A stretch of 64,000 nt of DNA from JAWXCE01 sp033764775 (GTDB lineage: Bacteria > Pseudomonadota > Alphaproteobacteria > Rhizobiales > Rhodomicrobiaceae), in the NCBI GenBank assembly GCA_033764775.1, contig JANRIQ010000027.1, forward strand, positions 124,001 to 188,000, read 5' to 3'. The notes under the pieces were generated by a model. The model was not told the origin of the DNA, ran no database searches, and saw only the letters and a program-made list of their open reading frames with translations. The position numbers and the translations under genes are program-made. Position 1 is the first letter of the stretch. Every line of letters begins with the position of its first letter. This document shows positions 33,907-41,329 of the stretch, piece after piece.

Positions 33907-35493
33907 ATGCAAGCCTTCGCCGAACTGCTCGACCGCCTCTATTTCACGCACGGCAACCTCGACAAAGCGACGATCCTGAAGCGCTACCTCGCCGCGACGC
34001 CCGACCCTGACCGTGGCTTTGCCGTCGCCGTCATCGCGGGCGCGCTGAACCTCGAGTTCTTCAAGCGCGCGCTGGTGCGCGACCTCATTGTCGCGCGCTG
34101 CGACCCCGTGCTGTTCGAGATGTCCTACGACTACGTGGGCGAGATGTCCGAGACGGTGGCGCATCTCTGGCCGGTGAGCGAACGGCCGGTGCTGCTCAAC
34201 CGCCTGCCGCCCCTCTCCGAGGTAATCGCCGAGTTCTCCTCGCGCTCGAAGCCGCAGGTGCGCGAATACCTGACCACGCTCCTCGACAACATGACGACCC
34301 CGCAGCGCTGGGCGCTCCTGAAGCTAGGCACCTCCACGCTGCGCATCGGCGTCTCCGCCCGCTTCATGAAGCAGGTGCTGGCGGATTACGGCGGCGTGCC
34401 CGTGACAGAAGTTGAGGAGGTGTGGCACGCGGTGGAGCCGCCCTATCAGGATCTGTTCGCGTGGCTGGAGAAGCGGGGGCTGAAGCCGGACGCCAGCCTG
34501 AAATTGTCTTTCAGCCCGGTGATGCTCGCGCACCCGCTGGAGGACGGTGATCTCGCCGCTATCACGCCCACCGACTATCAGGCCGAGTGGAAATTCGACG
34601 GCATCCGCGTGCAGATCGCCGCCGGGCCGCTCGGCCGCGCGTTGTACTCCCGCACCGGCGACGATATCTCGGGGGCCTTTCCGGACGTGCTCGCGCGGGC
34701 GGACTTCCACGCGGTGCTGGATGGAGAACTGCTTGTGCGCTCCGGCGACGGCCTTGGCTCCTTCAACGACCTGCAACAGCGCCTGAACCGCAAGGCGCCG
34801 ACGCCCAAGCTGATGGAGCAATCGCCCGCCTACGTCGTGGTCTACGACGCGCTGATGCTGGAGGGCGAGGATTTGCGGCCGCTGGCGCTCTCCGCCCGCC
34901 GCGCGCGGCTTAAAGCCTGGCTCGCGGAACGGCCGCGCGACGGGCTGGAGCTGTCGGAGGCGTTGCCATTCACGGACGGGGAGAGCCTCGCCGCCCTGCG
35001 CTCTACGGTCTCCTCGCGCGACACCTTCATCGAAGGGCTGATGCTCAAGCGCCGCGACAGCCCGTATGTGCCCGGCCGCCCCAAGGGCCTGTGGTGGAAG
35101 TGGAAGAAAGACCCGCTCATCATCGACGCGGTGCTGATGTACGCCCAGCGCGGCACGGGCAAGCGCTCGTCGTTCTTCTCGGACTTCACGTTTGGGCTGT
35201 GGCGGGGCGGCGAACTGCTGCCCGTCGGCAAGGCGTATTTCGGCTTCACGGACGAAGAGCTGAAACAGCTCGACAAATGGGTGCGCAATCACACGGTGCA
35301 GCGCTTCGGGCCGGTGGCCGAGGTGGAGAAGGCGCTGGTGCTGGAGATTGCGTTTGACGCGGCGCAAGCCTCCGCGCGGCACAAGTCGGGCGTCGCTCTG
35401 CGCTTCCCGCGCATTAACCGCATCCGCTGGGACAAACCCGCGAGCGAGGCGGACGAGCTCGACCCATTCCTCGCCCGCCTGAACCTCAATTGA
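33907..35493 (+). CDS. ATP-dependent DNA ligase (cisplatin damage response type)
   Basis: The 528-residue protein has an N-terminal DNA-binding domain and an adenylation domain with nucleophilic Lys229 in AEWKFDGIRVQ. Further nucleotidyltransferase motifs follow (RTGDDIS, LDGELLV, EGLMLKRRDSPY, WWKWKK), and a C-terminal OB domain ends at FPRINRIRWDK. Length and motif pattern match the alphaproteobacterial ligase implicated in cisplatin-type damage response, acting beside the NAD-dependent LigA. The last 41 codons before the stop recur in a displaced copy at 36100-36224, with an AT-rich gene between them. The open frame here is intact, so the protein is probably functional. Confidence 0.93.
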   Translation: MQAFAELLDRLYFTHGNLDKATILKRYLAATPDPDRGFAVAVIAGALNLEFFKRALVRDLIVARCDPVLFEMSYDYVGEMSETVAHLWPVSERPVLLNRLPPLSEVIAEFSSRSKPQVREYLTTLLDNMTTPQRWALLKLGTSTLRIGVSARFMKQVLADYGGVPVTEVEEVWHAVEPPYQDLFAWLEKRGLKPDASLKLSFSPVMLAHPLEDGDLAAITPTDYQAEWKFDGIRVQIAAGPLGRALYSRTGDDISGAFPDVLARADFHAVLDGELLVRSGDGLGSFNDLQQRLNRKAPTPKLMEQSPAYVVVYDALMLEGEDLRPLALSARRARLKAWLAERPRDGLELSEALPFTDGESLAALRSTVSSRDTFIEGLMLKRRDSPYVPGRPKGLWWKWKKDPLIIDAVLMYAQRGTGKRSSFFSDFTFGLWRGGELLPVGKAYFGFTDEELKQLDKWVRNHTVQRFGPVAEVEKALVLEIAFDAAQASARHKSGVALRFPRINRIRWDKPASEADELDPFLARLNLN

Positions 35494-36099
35494 TTGCCAT
35501 AAATAGTTTGTTCGTTAAACCGGCGTTGATTTTTGATTTGAGGCACTCATGGATGACTTTGAAGATATCACTTTACGCGATTTCTTGCTGTCCATTCTAG
35601 AACAGAACGGCGGCGACAGAGAAGGTTTGATGGCCGCCATGGAGGAGCGGATTGGACAGAAGGTTTTAGACAGTAGAATAGACAGCGTTGAGAAAAATCT
35701 GACTTTTATTATGTCAGAGTTTATGAATCTCGCTAATTCCATGAATGTATACATTGAACACTTATTCGAAGAGCCGAAAGACGACGATCCAGAAATGCAG
35801 TCGCGGTGGGAGAAGCTTCTATATAGCGTATGGCGTCTCTTAGAACAGTATGGATCAATTGGGTGTGGAGAGGAAGACCTCTTTTTTATTGTTGAAGACT
35901 TCTACAATGTCGAAGAGGTTTTAGTTGAGATGCTTTCGCAGCATGTTGATCTAAACGAAATCCGTGAGCGGACGCAGATTTTGGTCAACGGCGGAAAGGG
36001 CTGCGTCAGGTTTCGCCTCCTGGATCAAGGCGCTGAAATACTTGTTTCGCCGGATGCGAACGGCCCCGCTTGTTTGAACTAAAACTCTCGCTGATATAG
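35494..36099 (+). other. AT-rich inserted segment between two copies of the ligase 3' end
   Basis: Directly after the ligase stop the base composition drops sharply, with TTTT/AAAT-rich tracts, and it returns to GC-rich sequence at about 36100. The segment holds one gene (35549-36082) and little else. It is bounded on both sides by homologous ligase 3' ends (about 35369-35493 and 36100-36224). No integrase, transposase, terminal inverted repeat or tRNA is present, so the mechanism of entry is unknown. The boundaries are estimated by eye. Confidence 0.75.
35549..36082 (+). CDS. Unrecognised acidic protein on AT-rich insert
   Basis: The 177-residue, strongly acidic protein begins MDDFEDITLRDFLLSIL and is predicted mainly helical. 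It has a long central helix (about 35-75) and acidic patches EEPKDDDP and CGEEDLFFIVEDF, then a beta-rich C-terminal end (CVRFRLLDQGAEILV). There is no signal peptide, membrane helix or catalytic motif. Codon use is AT-rich, unlike all neighbours, which points to horizontal transfer. An immunity, antitoxin or regulatory role would suit its size and acidity, but I do not recognise the family. Confidence 0.75.
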   Translation: MDDFEDITLRDFLLSILEQNGGDREGLMAAMEERIGQKVLDSRIDSVEKNLTFIMSEFMNLANSMNVYIEHLFEEPKDDDPEMQSRWEKLLYSVWRLLEQYGSIGCGEEDLFFIVEDFYNVEEVLVEMLSQHVDLNEIRERTQILVNGGKGCVRFRLLDQGAEILVSPDANGPACLN

Positions 36100-36224
36100 G
36101 CGTCGGCGCGACACAAGTCGGGCGTGGCGCTGCGCTTCCCGCGCATCAACCGCATACGGTGGGACAAGCCGGCGAGCGAGGCCGACGAGCTAGACCCGTT
36201 CCTGGCCCGCTTCAAGCTCGCCTA
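36100..36224 (+). pseudogene. Displaced duplicate of the DNA ligase 3' end
   Basis: Forty-one codons and a TAG repeat the end of the ligase gene at 35369-35493. The encoded residues are the same (ASARHKSGVALRFP and onward) up to the last few, where LNLN in the intact gene is FKLA here. At the DNA level about 14 codons differ silently. The fragment has an in-frame TAG immediately before it, and no start codon or ribosome-binding site, so it is not expressed as a protein. It looks like the original end of a ligase gene, displaced by the AT-rich segment. Confidence 0.85.
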
Positions 36225-36317
36225 GCTTCGACAACAAATCGTCGGCTTGGTTGACGGGCGTTCCTCAATGCCTTGGCGCCGTGTTACTATTGGCACGGAT
36301 TTAGAGGTGAAGCCGCG

Positions 36318-36557
36318 ATGCAGACCTACACATACACTGTAATCCTCGAACCGGCCGCAGACGGCGGTTTCACGGCGTTCTGCCCGTCCCTGCCCGGCGT
36401 AGTGACCGAAGGCGACAGCGTCGAGGAAGCCTTGGATATGGCTCGCGACGCAATCGCCGGTTATCTCGAAAGCCTCCGCAAAGACGGGCTTCCCATCCCG
36501 CAAGAGCGCGGCGCCATCATTAGCCCGGTGACTGTCGCGTTGCCGAGTGCGGCGTGA
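36318..36557 (+). CDS. hicB: HicB-family antitoxin
   Basis: The 79-residue protein has the partially degraded RNase H-like HicB fold: YTVILEPAADGGFTAFCPSLPGV followed by TEGDSVEEALDMARDAI. Only the first part of typical HicB is present; no C-terminal ribbon-helix-helix or HTH DNA-binding domain follows, as in the short HicB class. It should bind and neutralise HicA. GAGGTGA precedes the ATG at a normal distance. The stop overlaps the toxin start as GTGA, and the order is antitoxin first. Confidence 0.88.
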   Translation: MQTYTYTVILEPAADGGFTAFCPSLPGVVTEGDSVEEALDMARDAIAGYLESLRKDGLPIPQERGAIISPVTVALPSAA

Positions 36558-36781
36558 CCGCCAGGCTTCCCGCGCTCAGTCCACGCAAGGTCATCAAGGC
36601 GCTCGAACGCGGCGGCTTCGTCGTTCATCATGTCACGGGAAGTCACCACATCATGCGTCACGCAGACGGCATGAGGCGTGTGACCGTACCGTTTCACAAC
36701 CGGGATCTGAAAACGGGCGCTTTACACCGCATCGTCAAAGACGCGGGTTTCACAATTGAAGAGTTCATTCAACTTCTTTAG
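36554..36781 (+). CDS. hicA: HicA-family mRNA interferase toxin
   Basis: The 75-residue basic protein shows the dsRBD-like HicA fold with RKVIKALERGGFVVHHVTGSHHIMRH. The His in the GSHH motif (His31) is the expected catalytic residue, followed by the VTVPFHN strand and a C-terminal helix ending FTIEEFIQLL. HicA toxins cleave mRNA and tmRNA. It starts at a GTG overlapping the hicB stop, so toxin synthesis depends on antitoxin translation. The module lies just downstream of the ligase-end duplication and may belong to the same accessory spot. Confidence 0.88.
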   Translation: MTARLPALSPRKVIKALERGGFVVHHVTGSHHIMRHADGMRRVTVPFHNRDLKTGALHRIVKDAGFTIEEFIQLL

Positions 36782-36872
36782 CCGTCATCCCTGAATTGCC
36801 CTGGGAGTTTCATGAGATGTGTGGATTGCCGGCCCCGCCCCAGCAATCCGTAGTGTGCGCTAATAGAGAAAA

Positions 36873-37781
36873 TCAGCCGCCGGCTTTCTCGTACAGCTTC
36901 GTCGCCATCTCGAAGATTTCTTCCGGCTTATACTCCGGCGTGAACGCCTCCGAGATGCCCTCGTAATCGTTCATGTTGCCGCCCGTCGGCGGGCCGTCGA
37001 CCACTTCCAGCACGCCGCCGTCCGGATGATGACCCGTCCAAATCGCGCCCATCTCCAGATAATCCTTCGAGTCCTTCGGGGTGAACCGGTAGAGGCGACG
37101 GTGCCAGCCTTCCTCCATGTACTTCTTGCTTTCCGGGAGCTCCACATCGTCGATGGCCGGGATTGGCAGCATCTTGGACATCTGCACGCCGGTGAGCTTC
37201 TCGAGCGCCAGCGCATAAGCGCGGGCATGCACGCCGCCGCGCGTGAACAGGTAGCCGAGCATCTGGCGCGCGGCCGGATTTTCGGTCATCTGATAGACCC
37301 GCAGTTTGTGGGTGCGGGCGCCGTTCTCCAGGAAGAAGTTGTGCAGCAAATCGAGGATCAGGTTGCCTGAATTGAACACGTAGTCGCCGTTCCAGCCCGT
37401 GCCGAGCGAGTTGACCGGCGCCGCGCCGTGCGGGAACGTGATGTGATGGTGCAGGTTCGGCATGCCGAGCAGCGACTTGAAGCTGGCGTCGCCTTTCGTC
37501 ATGTCGCCTTGCGGCTCCTGTCCATAAAGACAGCCGTTGATGGCGGCGGCGATCAGCTCGACATGGCCGAGCTCTTCGGTGGCGATGTTGGAGATGAGCG
37601 CATAATAAGGCCGCAGCTTCTCTTTGTTGCGGAAGTTGTAGGACTGGAACATATAGTTCATCAGCGTGGACATCTCGCCGAACTTGCCGCCCATCAGCTC
37701 CTGGACGGCGGCCGCAGCGCGCGGATCGGGGTCTTTCGGCACAGGCATTTCGACTTGCAGTTTGTCGATACGTAAAAACAT
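36873..37781 (-). CDS. Manganese catalase
   Basis: The 302-residue enzyme is a non-haem catalase that disproportionates H2O2 at a dimanganese site. The five expected ligands are present: Glu36, Glu70, His73 (in TEELGH), Glu152 and His185 (in RGGVHARAY). Their spacing equals that of the Lactobacillus plantarum enzyme apart from small offsets. The ATG at 37781 has AGGAAGG nine bases upstream and starts the conserved MFLRIDKLQVEMP opening. The cytosolic enzyme is monocistronic in appearance and likely stress induced. Confidence 0.95.
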   Translation of the reverse strand: MFLRIDKLQVEMPVPKDPDPRAAAAVQELMGGKFGEMSTLMNYMFQSYNFRNKEKLRPYYALISNIATEELGHVELIAAAINGCLYGQEPQGDMTKGDASFKSLLGMPNLHHHITFPHGAAPVNSLGTGWNGDYVFNSGNLILDLLHNFFLENGARTHKLRVYQMTENPAARQMLGYLFTRGGVHARAYALALEKLTGVQMSKMLPIPAIDDVELPESKKYMEEGWHRRLYRFTPKDSKDYLEMGAIWTGHHPDGGVLEVVDGPPTGGNMNDYEGISEAFTPEYKPEEIFEMATKLYEKAGG

Positions 37782-37895
37782 AGGGCAACCTTCCTCGTAC
37801 GCCGCGCATCTCACGGCGCGAGCAATGTATGCCCACGAGGCGCCACCCGGATACACAAAAATCATCTAAGTTTCGGCGGCGCCGGAAAATCTACG

Positions 37896-38027
37896 CTAGA
37901 GGCAAAAGACGAAGCCGCCCTGCAGGTCGATCAGCATGGCCTGCCCGCGCGCCGCCCAAAGCCAGAGGCCGGCCCCGATCAGCCCTGCCGCGGCGACGGC
38001 GGCGAGAAATGGCGCAGCCCGGGTCAT
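37896..38027 (-). CDS. 43-residue single-helix membrane protein coupled to MFS transporter
   Basis: A 43-codon frame (MTRAAPFLAAVAAAGLIG then GAGLWLWAARGQ) overlaps the stop of the MFS transporter gene as ATGA and ends at a TAG at 37896-37898. The hydrophobic segment of about 20 residues fits one transmembrane helix, followed by a short hydrophilic tail. The tight overlap argues for translation by coupling, and such small proteins sometimes regulate their transporter partner. There is no homology evidence, so it may also be a chance frame. Confidence 0.5.
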   Translation of the reverse strand: MTRAAPFLAAVAAAGLIGAGLWLWAARGQAMLIDLQGGFVFCL

Positions 38028-39220
38028 GGCGTGGCCCCCGCCTGCGCGGCGAGGCGCGGCGACGGCTCCTCGCGGATCGGCCAGTTGAGCAGCGCGGCCA
38101 GCACGCCAAGCCCCGCGCACACCCACCACATCGCCGTGTAGGAGCCGAGCGCGTCGAACGCCCGCCCGCCCAGCCACGCGCCGAGGAAGCTGCCCACCTG
38201 ATGTGAAAAGAACACGACGCCGTACAGCATCGAGAGCCACCGCGGGCCGAAAAACGTGGCGAGCATCCCCGAGGTGAGCGGGATGGTGCCGAGCCAGAGC
38301 AGTCCGAGCAGCGCCGCAAAGACGATCACGCTCACCTGCGTGGGCGGCGCGAAGACGAAGGCTACGAAGATCAACGCCCGCGCGCCGTAGAGCAGCGTCA
38401 GAGCCAGCCTCTTCTCGATCACATCGCCCGCCCGCCCGCACAGATATGTTCCGGCGATGTTGGCGAGCGCGACGATCATCAGCGCGGCGACGCCCATGTG
38501 AGCGGAGAAACCCTGCTGCGCAAGATAGCCGGGCAGATGCACCGCGACAAAGGCGATATGGAAGCCGCACACGAAAAACCCGCCGGTGAGGAGCCAGAAG
38601 CCCCGGTGTCGCGCCGCCTCCGAAAGGGCCTCCTGGAAACTTTGCGCGTCGGCGTCCCGCGCCATCGGGGCCGTGCTCAATCCGCTCCCCAAGGGAGCCA
38701 TGGCGGCGACGAGCGCGGCCAGCGCCACGAGGCTCAGCGCCCAACCATGCGCGTCCATGAGCGCATGGGCGAAGGGGAGCGCCACGAACTGACCGATCGC
38801 GCTCCCCATGGTCGCAAGGCTGAGCGCGAGTTGACGCTGGTCGATGGGCGCGGCGCGGCCGACGACGCCGAGCACCGCGCTGAAGCCCGTGCCCGCGACC
38901 CCGAGCCCGATCAAGGCGCCGCTGAGCATGAGCGCCGCTTCGCCTTGAGCCCCCGCCATGAGCAACAACCCGCCTGCGTAAAGCGCCGCTCCGCCGAGGA
39001 TGACGCGCCCGGCGCCGTATGCGTCCACGAAGCCGCCGGCGAACGGCGCCGCCGCCCCCCACGCGAGGTTGAGGATGGCGATGGCCAGACCCACGGCCTC
39101 ACGCCCGACGCCGAGATCGGCGCTGATGGGCGCCACGTAAAGGCCGAATGTCTGGCGCACGCCCATATTGATGGCGAGAACGCCGGCCCCCGCGGCCACG
39201 ACCAACCAAAACCCTCTCAT
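38024..39220 (-). CDS. MFS transporter
   Basis: The 398-residue protein has 12 predicted transmembrane helices in two halves joined by a loop containing ARDADAQSFQEALSEAARHR (about 195-215). The first helix and IGADLGVGREAVGLAIAI are typical of major facilitator family proteins of the oxalate/formate- or YbfB/CynX-like groups. The substrate cannot be predicted. GGGAGAAG lies upstream of the ATG. The short coupled frame downstream may be part of its operon. Confidence 0.9.
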   Translation of the reverse strand: MRGFWLVVAAGAGVLAINMGVRQTFGLYVAPISADLGVGREAVGLAIAILNLAWGAAAPFAGGFVDAYGAGRVILGGAALYAGGLLLMAGAQGEAALMLSGALIGLGVAGTGFSAVLGVVGRAAPIDQRQLALSLATMGSAIGQFVALPFAHALMDAHGWALSLVALAALVAAMAPLGSGLSTAPMARDADAQSFQEALSEAARHRGFWLLTGGFFVCGFHIAFVAVHLPGYLAQQGFSAHMGVAALMIVALANIAGTYLCGRAGDVIEKRLALTLLYGARALIFVAFVFAPPTQVSVIVFAALLGLLWLGTIPLTSGMLATFFGPRWLSMLYGVVFFSHQVGSFLGAWLGGRAFDALGSYTAMWWVCAGLGVLAALLNWPIREEPSPRLAAQAGATP

Positions 39221-39389
39221 GGACGCTTCTCCCGTGAACCCGCTTCATGATCGCTGCTCGCGCGCCGCGCCGTCCAGCGCCGACGCTGCATACGACATAT
39301 GCATCGTCGCGTCCGCCACGGCGCGCAGAAAGGCGCCTTCTCGCGCAAAAGCGGTGGCGGCGATGGCGCCGGACCGTTAAAATGCTCGC

Positions 39390-39872
39390 ATGAAAAGAGT
39401 TCTGCGCACCTTGTTCGCGGCGACCGCCGTATTCGGCGCCGTCGCTTATGCTGAAGCAGCGCCGGTCTGCGTCGCCTGCGCCGGCCCCGACCGCACCTAC
39501 GCCTGCAGCGTGGAGGACGCCGCCGGCGGCGTCTCGCGTGGGGCTGGAATGTTCTGCATGCAGCGGCTTGCGGAAGACCACGGACACGCATCCTGCGCCG
39601 TGCTGAGAAACGCCCGGTGCGACGGAGACCCGGTCTCTTACAGAGCCGATGCGCTTCCCCCTGCCGCCGCCCCGGAGGTCGCGCCGCCCGCGGACGCCGA
39701 AAAGCCGCCGACTTTGGCCGGGGTCGCCAAAGACGCGGTCGCCAAATCCGGCGAGACCGTCAAGAAAACCGGCGAAACCGTCGGCGCAGCCCTGAAAAAC
39801 ACCGGGCAGGCCGTGGGCGACGCCGCCAAGAAAACTTGGCGCTGCATCGGCTCCGCCCTGACGGAGTGCTGA
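39390..39872 (+). CDS. Secreted cysteine-containing protein with helical repeat tail, unknown function
   Basis: The 160-residue protein has a clear signal peptide (MKRVLRTLFAATAVFG, cleavage near AEA-AP at residue 24). It has six cysteines in the N-terminal half (VCVACAG, YACSVED, MFCMQR, ASCAVL, ARCDGD) that could form disulfides in the periplasm, a Pro-rich hinge, and a C-terminal run of KSGETVKKTGETVGAALKNTG-like amphipathic repeats that resembles LEA-type sequences. It ends CIGSALTEC. I do not recognise a family. It is convergent with the Sel1-like gene (four bases apart). Confidence 0.7.
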   Translation: MKRVLRTLFAATAVFGAVAYAEAAPVCVACAGPDRTYACSVEDAAGGVSRGAGMFCMQRLAEDHGHASCAVLRNARCDGDPVSYRADALPPAAAPEVAPPADAEKPPTLAGVAKDAVAKSGETVKKTGETVGAALKNTGQAVGDAAKKTWRCIGSALTEC

Positions 39873-39876
39873 ACGC

Positions 39877-40347
39877 TCAGCGCGCCCAGTCGAACACCGC
39901 TTTCGGATGGGCGTGCTTGTGGGCCTTGAGCGCCGCCAGCAACGCCGAGGCCGCGCCTGACGCCTTTGGCCGGGCGGGCGCCGTCGGTTTCGACTGATGC
40001 GCCGACAACCACTGCCGCGCCTGCCGCTGCGCCTCGGCGATTTGCCCCGCCGACAACTCGCAGGCGAGCTCCTTGCGATGGGCCGCCGCCTCCGCGTGGC
40101 CCAGCGACGCGGCGATATTGAACCACTTGTGCGCCGCGACGAGGTCAAGCTCCACATCGCGCCCGGTCGCGTAGCGCACGCCGAGCGCGAAAAACGCGTT
40201 CGGATTGACCAAAGCGGCGACCCGCCCTTCTTCCACCATCATCCCGCAACCCCGTCGTGCAAAGCGCTGTTTTGCCAGCGCTTTCTCTATCTCAGGTTGC
40301 ATCATGGCGCGAAGGCGCGAAGATTTGGTAAACGCCGCAGCGGTCAC
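39877..40347 (-). CDS. Sel1-like repeat protein
   Basis: The 156-residue protein contains one or two Sel1-type helical repeats (NPNAFFALGVRYATG and VAAHKWFNIAASLGHAEA), which mediate protein-protein contacts. A Lys/Ala-rich C terminus follows. No signal peptide is obvious with the GTG start at 40347, which makes a GTGA overlap with the quinone reductase stop. A Met at 40305 is an alternative start. Function unknown. Confidence 0.7.
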   Translation of the reverse strand: MTAAAFTKSSRLRAMMQPEIEKALAKQRFARRGCGMMVEEGRVAALVNPNAFFALGVRYATGRDVELDLVAAHKWFNIAASLGHAEAAAHRKELACELSAGQIAEAQRQARQWLSAHQSKPTAPARPKASGAASALLAALKAHKHAHPKAVFDWAR

Positions 40348-41318
40348 GCAATAAGTACGGTCGAGCCTGTGGTGCGGCGCCCTTCAAGCGCGCGATGCGC
40401 CTCCGCCGCATCTTTCAGCGCGAAGGTCTGGTTGATGGCGATGTTGACATGCCCGGCGGCCACCATGTCCATCACCGCCGTGGCTGAGGCGACAAGATCG
40501 GCGCGCTTGGCGGTGTAGGTCGCAAGCGTCGGCCGGGTGGCGAACAGCGAGCCTTTCTTCGACAGCAAGCCGATGTCGAAATTCGGCACAGGCCCCGACG
40601 CGTTGCCGAACGACACCCAAAGCCCCAACGGTTTGAGGCAATCGAGCGACTTGGGATAGGTGTCGCGGCCGATGGAGTCGTAAACCACATCGACGCCCTC
40701 GCCGCCGGTCAGCGCGCGCACGCGCTCCACGAAATCCTCCCGGGTGTAAACGATCGTGTGGGTGCAGCCATTCGCCTTCGCCAACTCCGCTTTTTCATCG
40801 GACGACACCGTCCCGATGACGGTCGCGCCGAGGCACCGCGCCCATTGGCACGCGATGAGGCCCACGCCGCCCGCCGCCGCGTGGAACAGCATTGTTGTTT
40901 GCGGGCCGACCCTGTAGGTGCGGTGGAACAGATATTCGACCGTCATGCCCTGCAGCATCATGGCGGCGGCCGTTTCATACGCCACGCCGGGCGAAAGCTT
41001 CACCAGCCGATCGGCAGGAATGACGCGCTCCTCCGCATAGGCGCCGATCGGCCCGGCATAGGCGACCCGGTCGCCGGGCGCGAACTCCGTCACGCCCCCG
41101 CCCACCGCCACGACATCGCCTGCCCCCTCCGTGCCCGGCGTGAAGGGAAACGACGGCTGCGGGTAAAGCCCTGTGCGGTGATAGACGTCAATATAGTTGA
41201 GGCCGACCGCCCGATGGCGCAGCCGCACTTCGCCGGGGCCGGGCGCGGCCACCCCCACCTGCTCCCACTGAAGCGCCTCGGGGCCGCCATAGGCGTGCAC
41301 GCGGATTGCATGGATCAT
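40344..41318 (-). CDS. NADPH:quinone reductase (zinc-free MDR family)
   Basis: The 324-residue protein belongs to the medium-chain dehydrogenase superfamily, quinone oxidoreductase group. Motifs are the opening GGPEALQW, GxGVxxxDVYHRTGLY-like pattern, FTPGTEGAGDVVAVG and the nucleotide-binding HAAAGGVGLIACQWA near residue 147. It lacks the zinc-binding cysteines, as expected for Qor. The ATG at 41318 is chosen for its GGAGG ribosome-binding site. It would reduce quinones or alpha,beta-unsaturated carbonyls with NADPH. Confidence 0.92.
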   Translation of the reverse strand: MIHAIRVHAYGGPEALQWEQVGVAAPGPGEVRLRHRAVGLNYIDVYHRTGLYPQPSFPFTPGTEGAGDVVAVGGGVTEFAPGDRVAYAGPIGAYAEERVIPADRLVKLSPGVAYETAAAMMLQGMTVEYLFHRTYRVGPQTTMLFHAAAGGVGLIACQWARCLGATVIGTVSSDEKAELAKANGCTHTIVYTREDFVERVRALTGGEGVDVVYDSIGRDTYPKSLDCLKPLGLWVSFGNASGPVPNFDIGLLSKKGSLFATRPTLATYTAKRADLVASATAVMDMVAAGHVNIAINQTFALKDAAEAHRALEGRRTTGSTVLIA

Positions 41319-41329
41319 GTCTGCCTCCG

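Noticed and set aside
34324..35382. Open frame antisense to the DNA ligase
   Set aside because: The ligase frame holds all nucleotidyltransferase motifs; this one is a composition shadow.
35494..36317. Insertion sequence or integron at the ligase duplication
   Set aside because: No transposase or integrase, no terminal inverted repeats and no attC-like hairpin could be found; only homologous ligase ends flank the insert.
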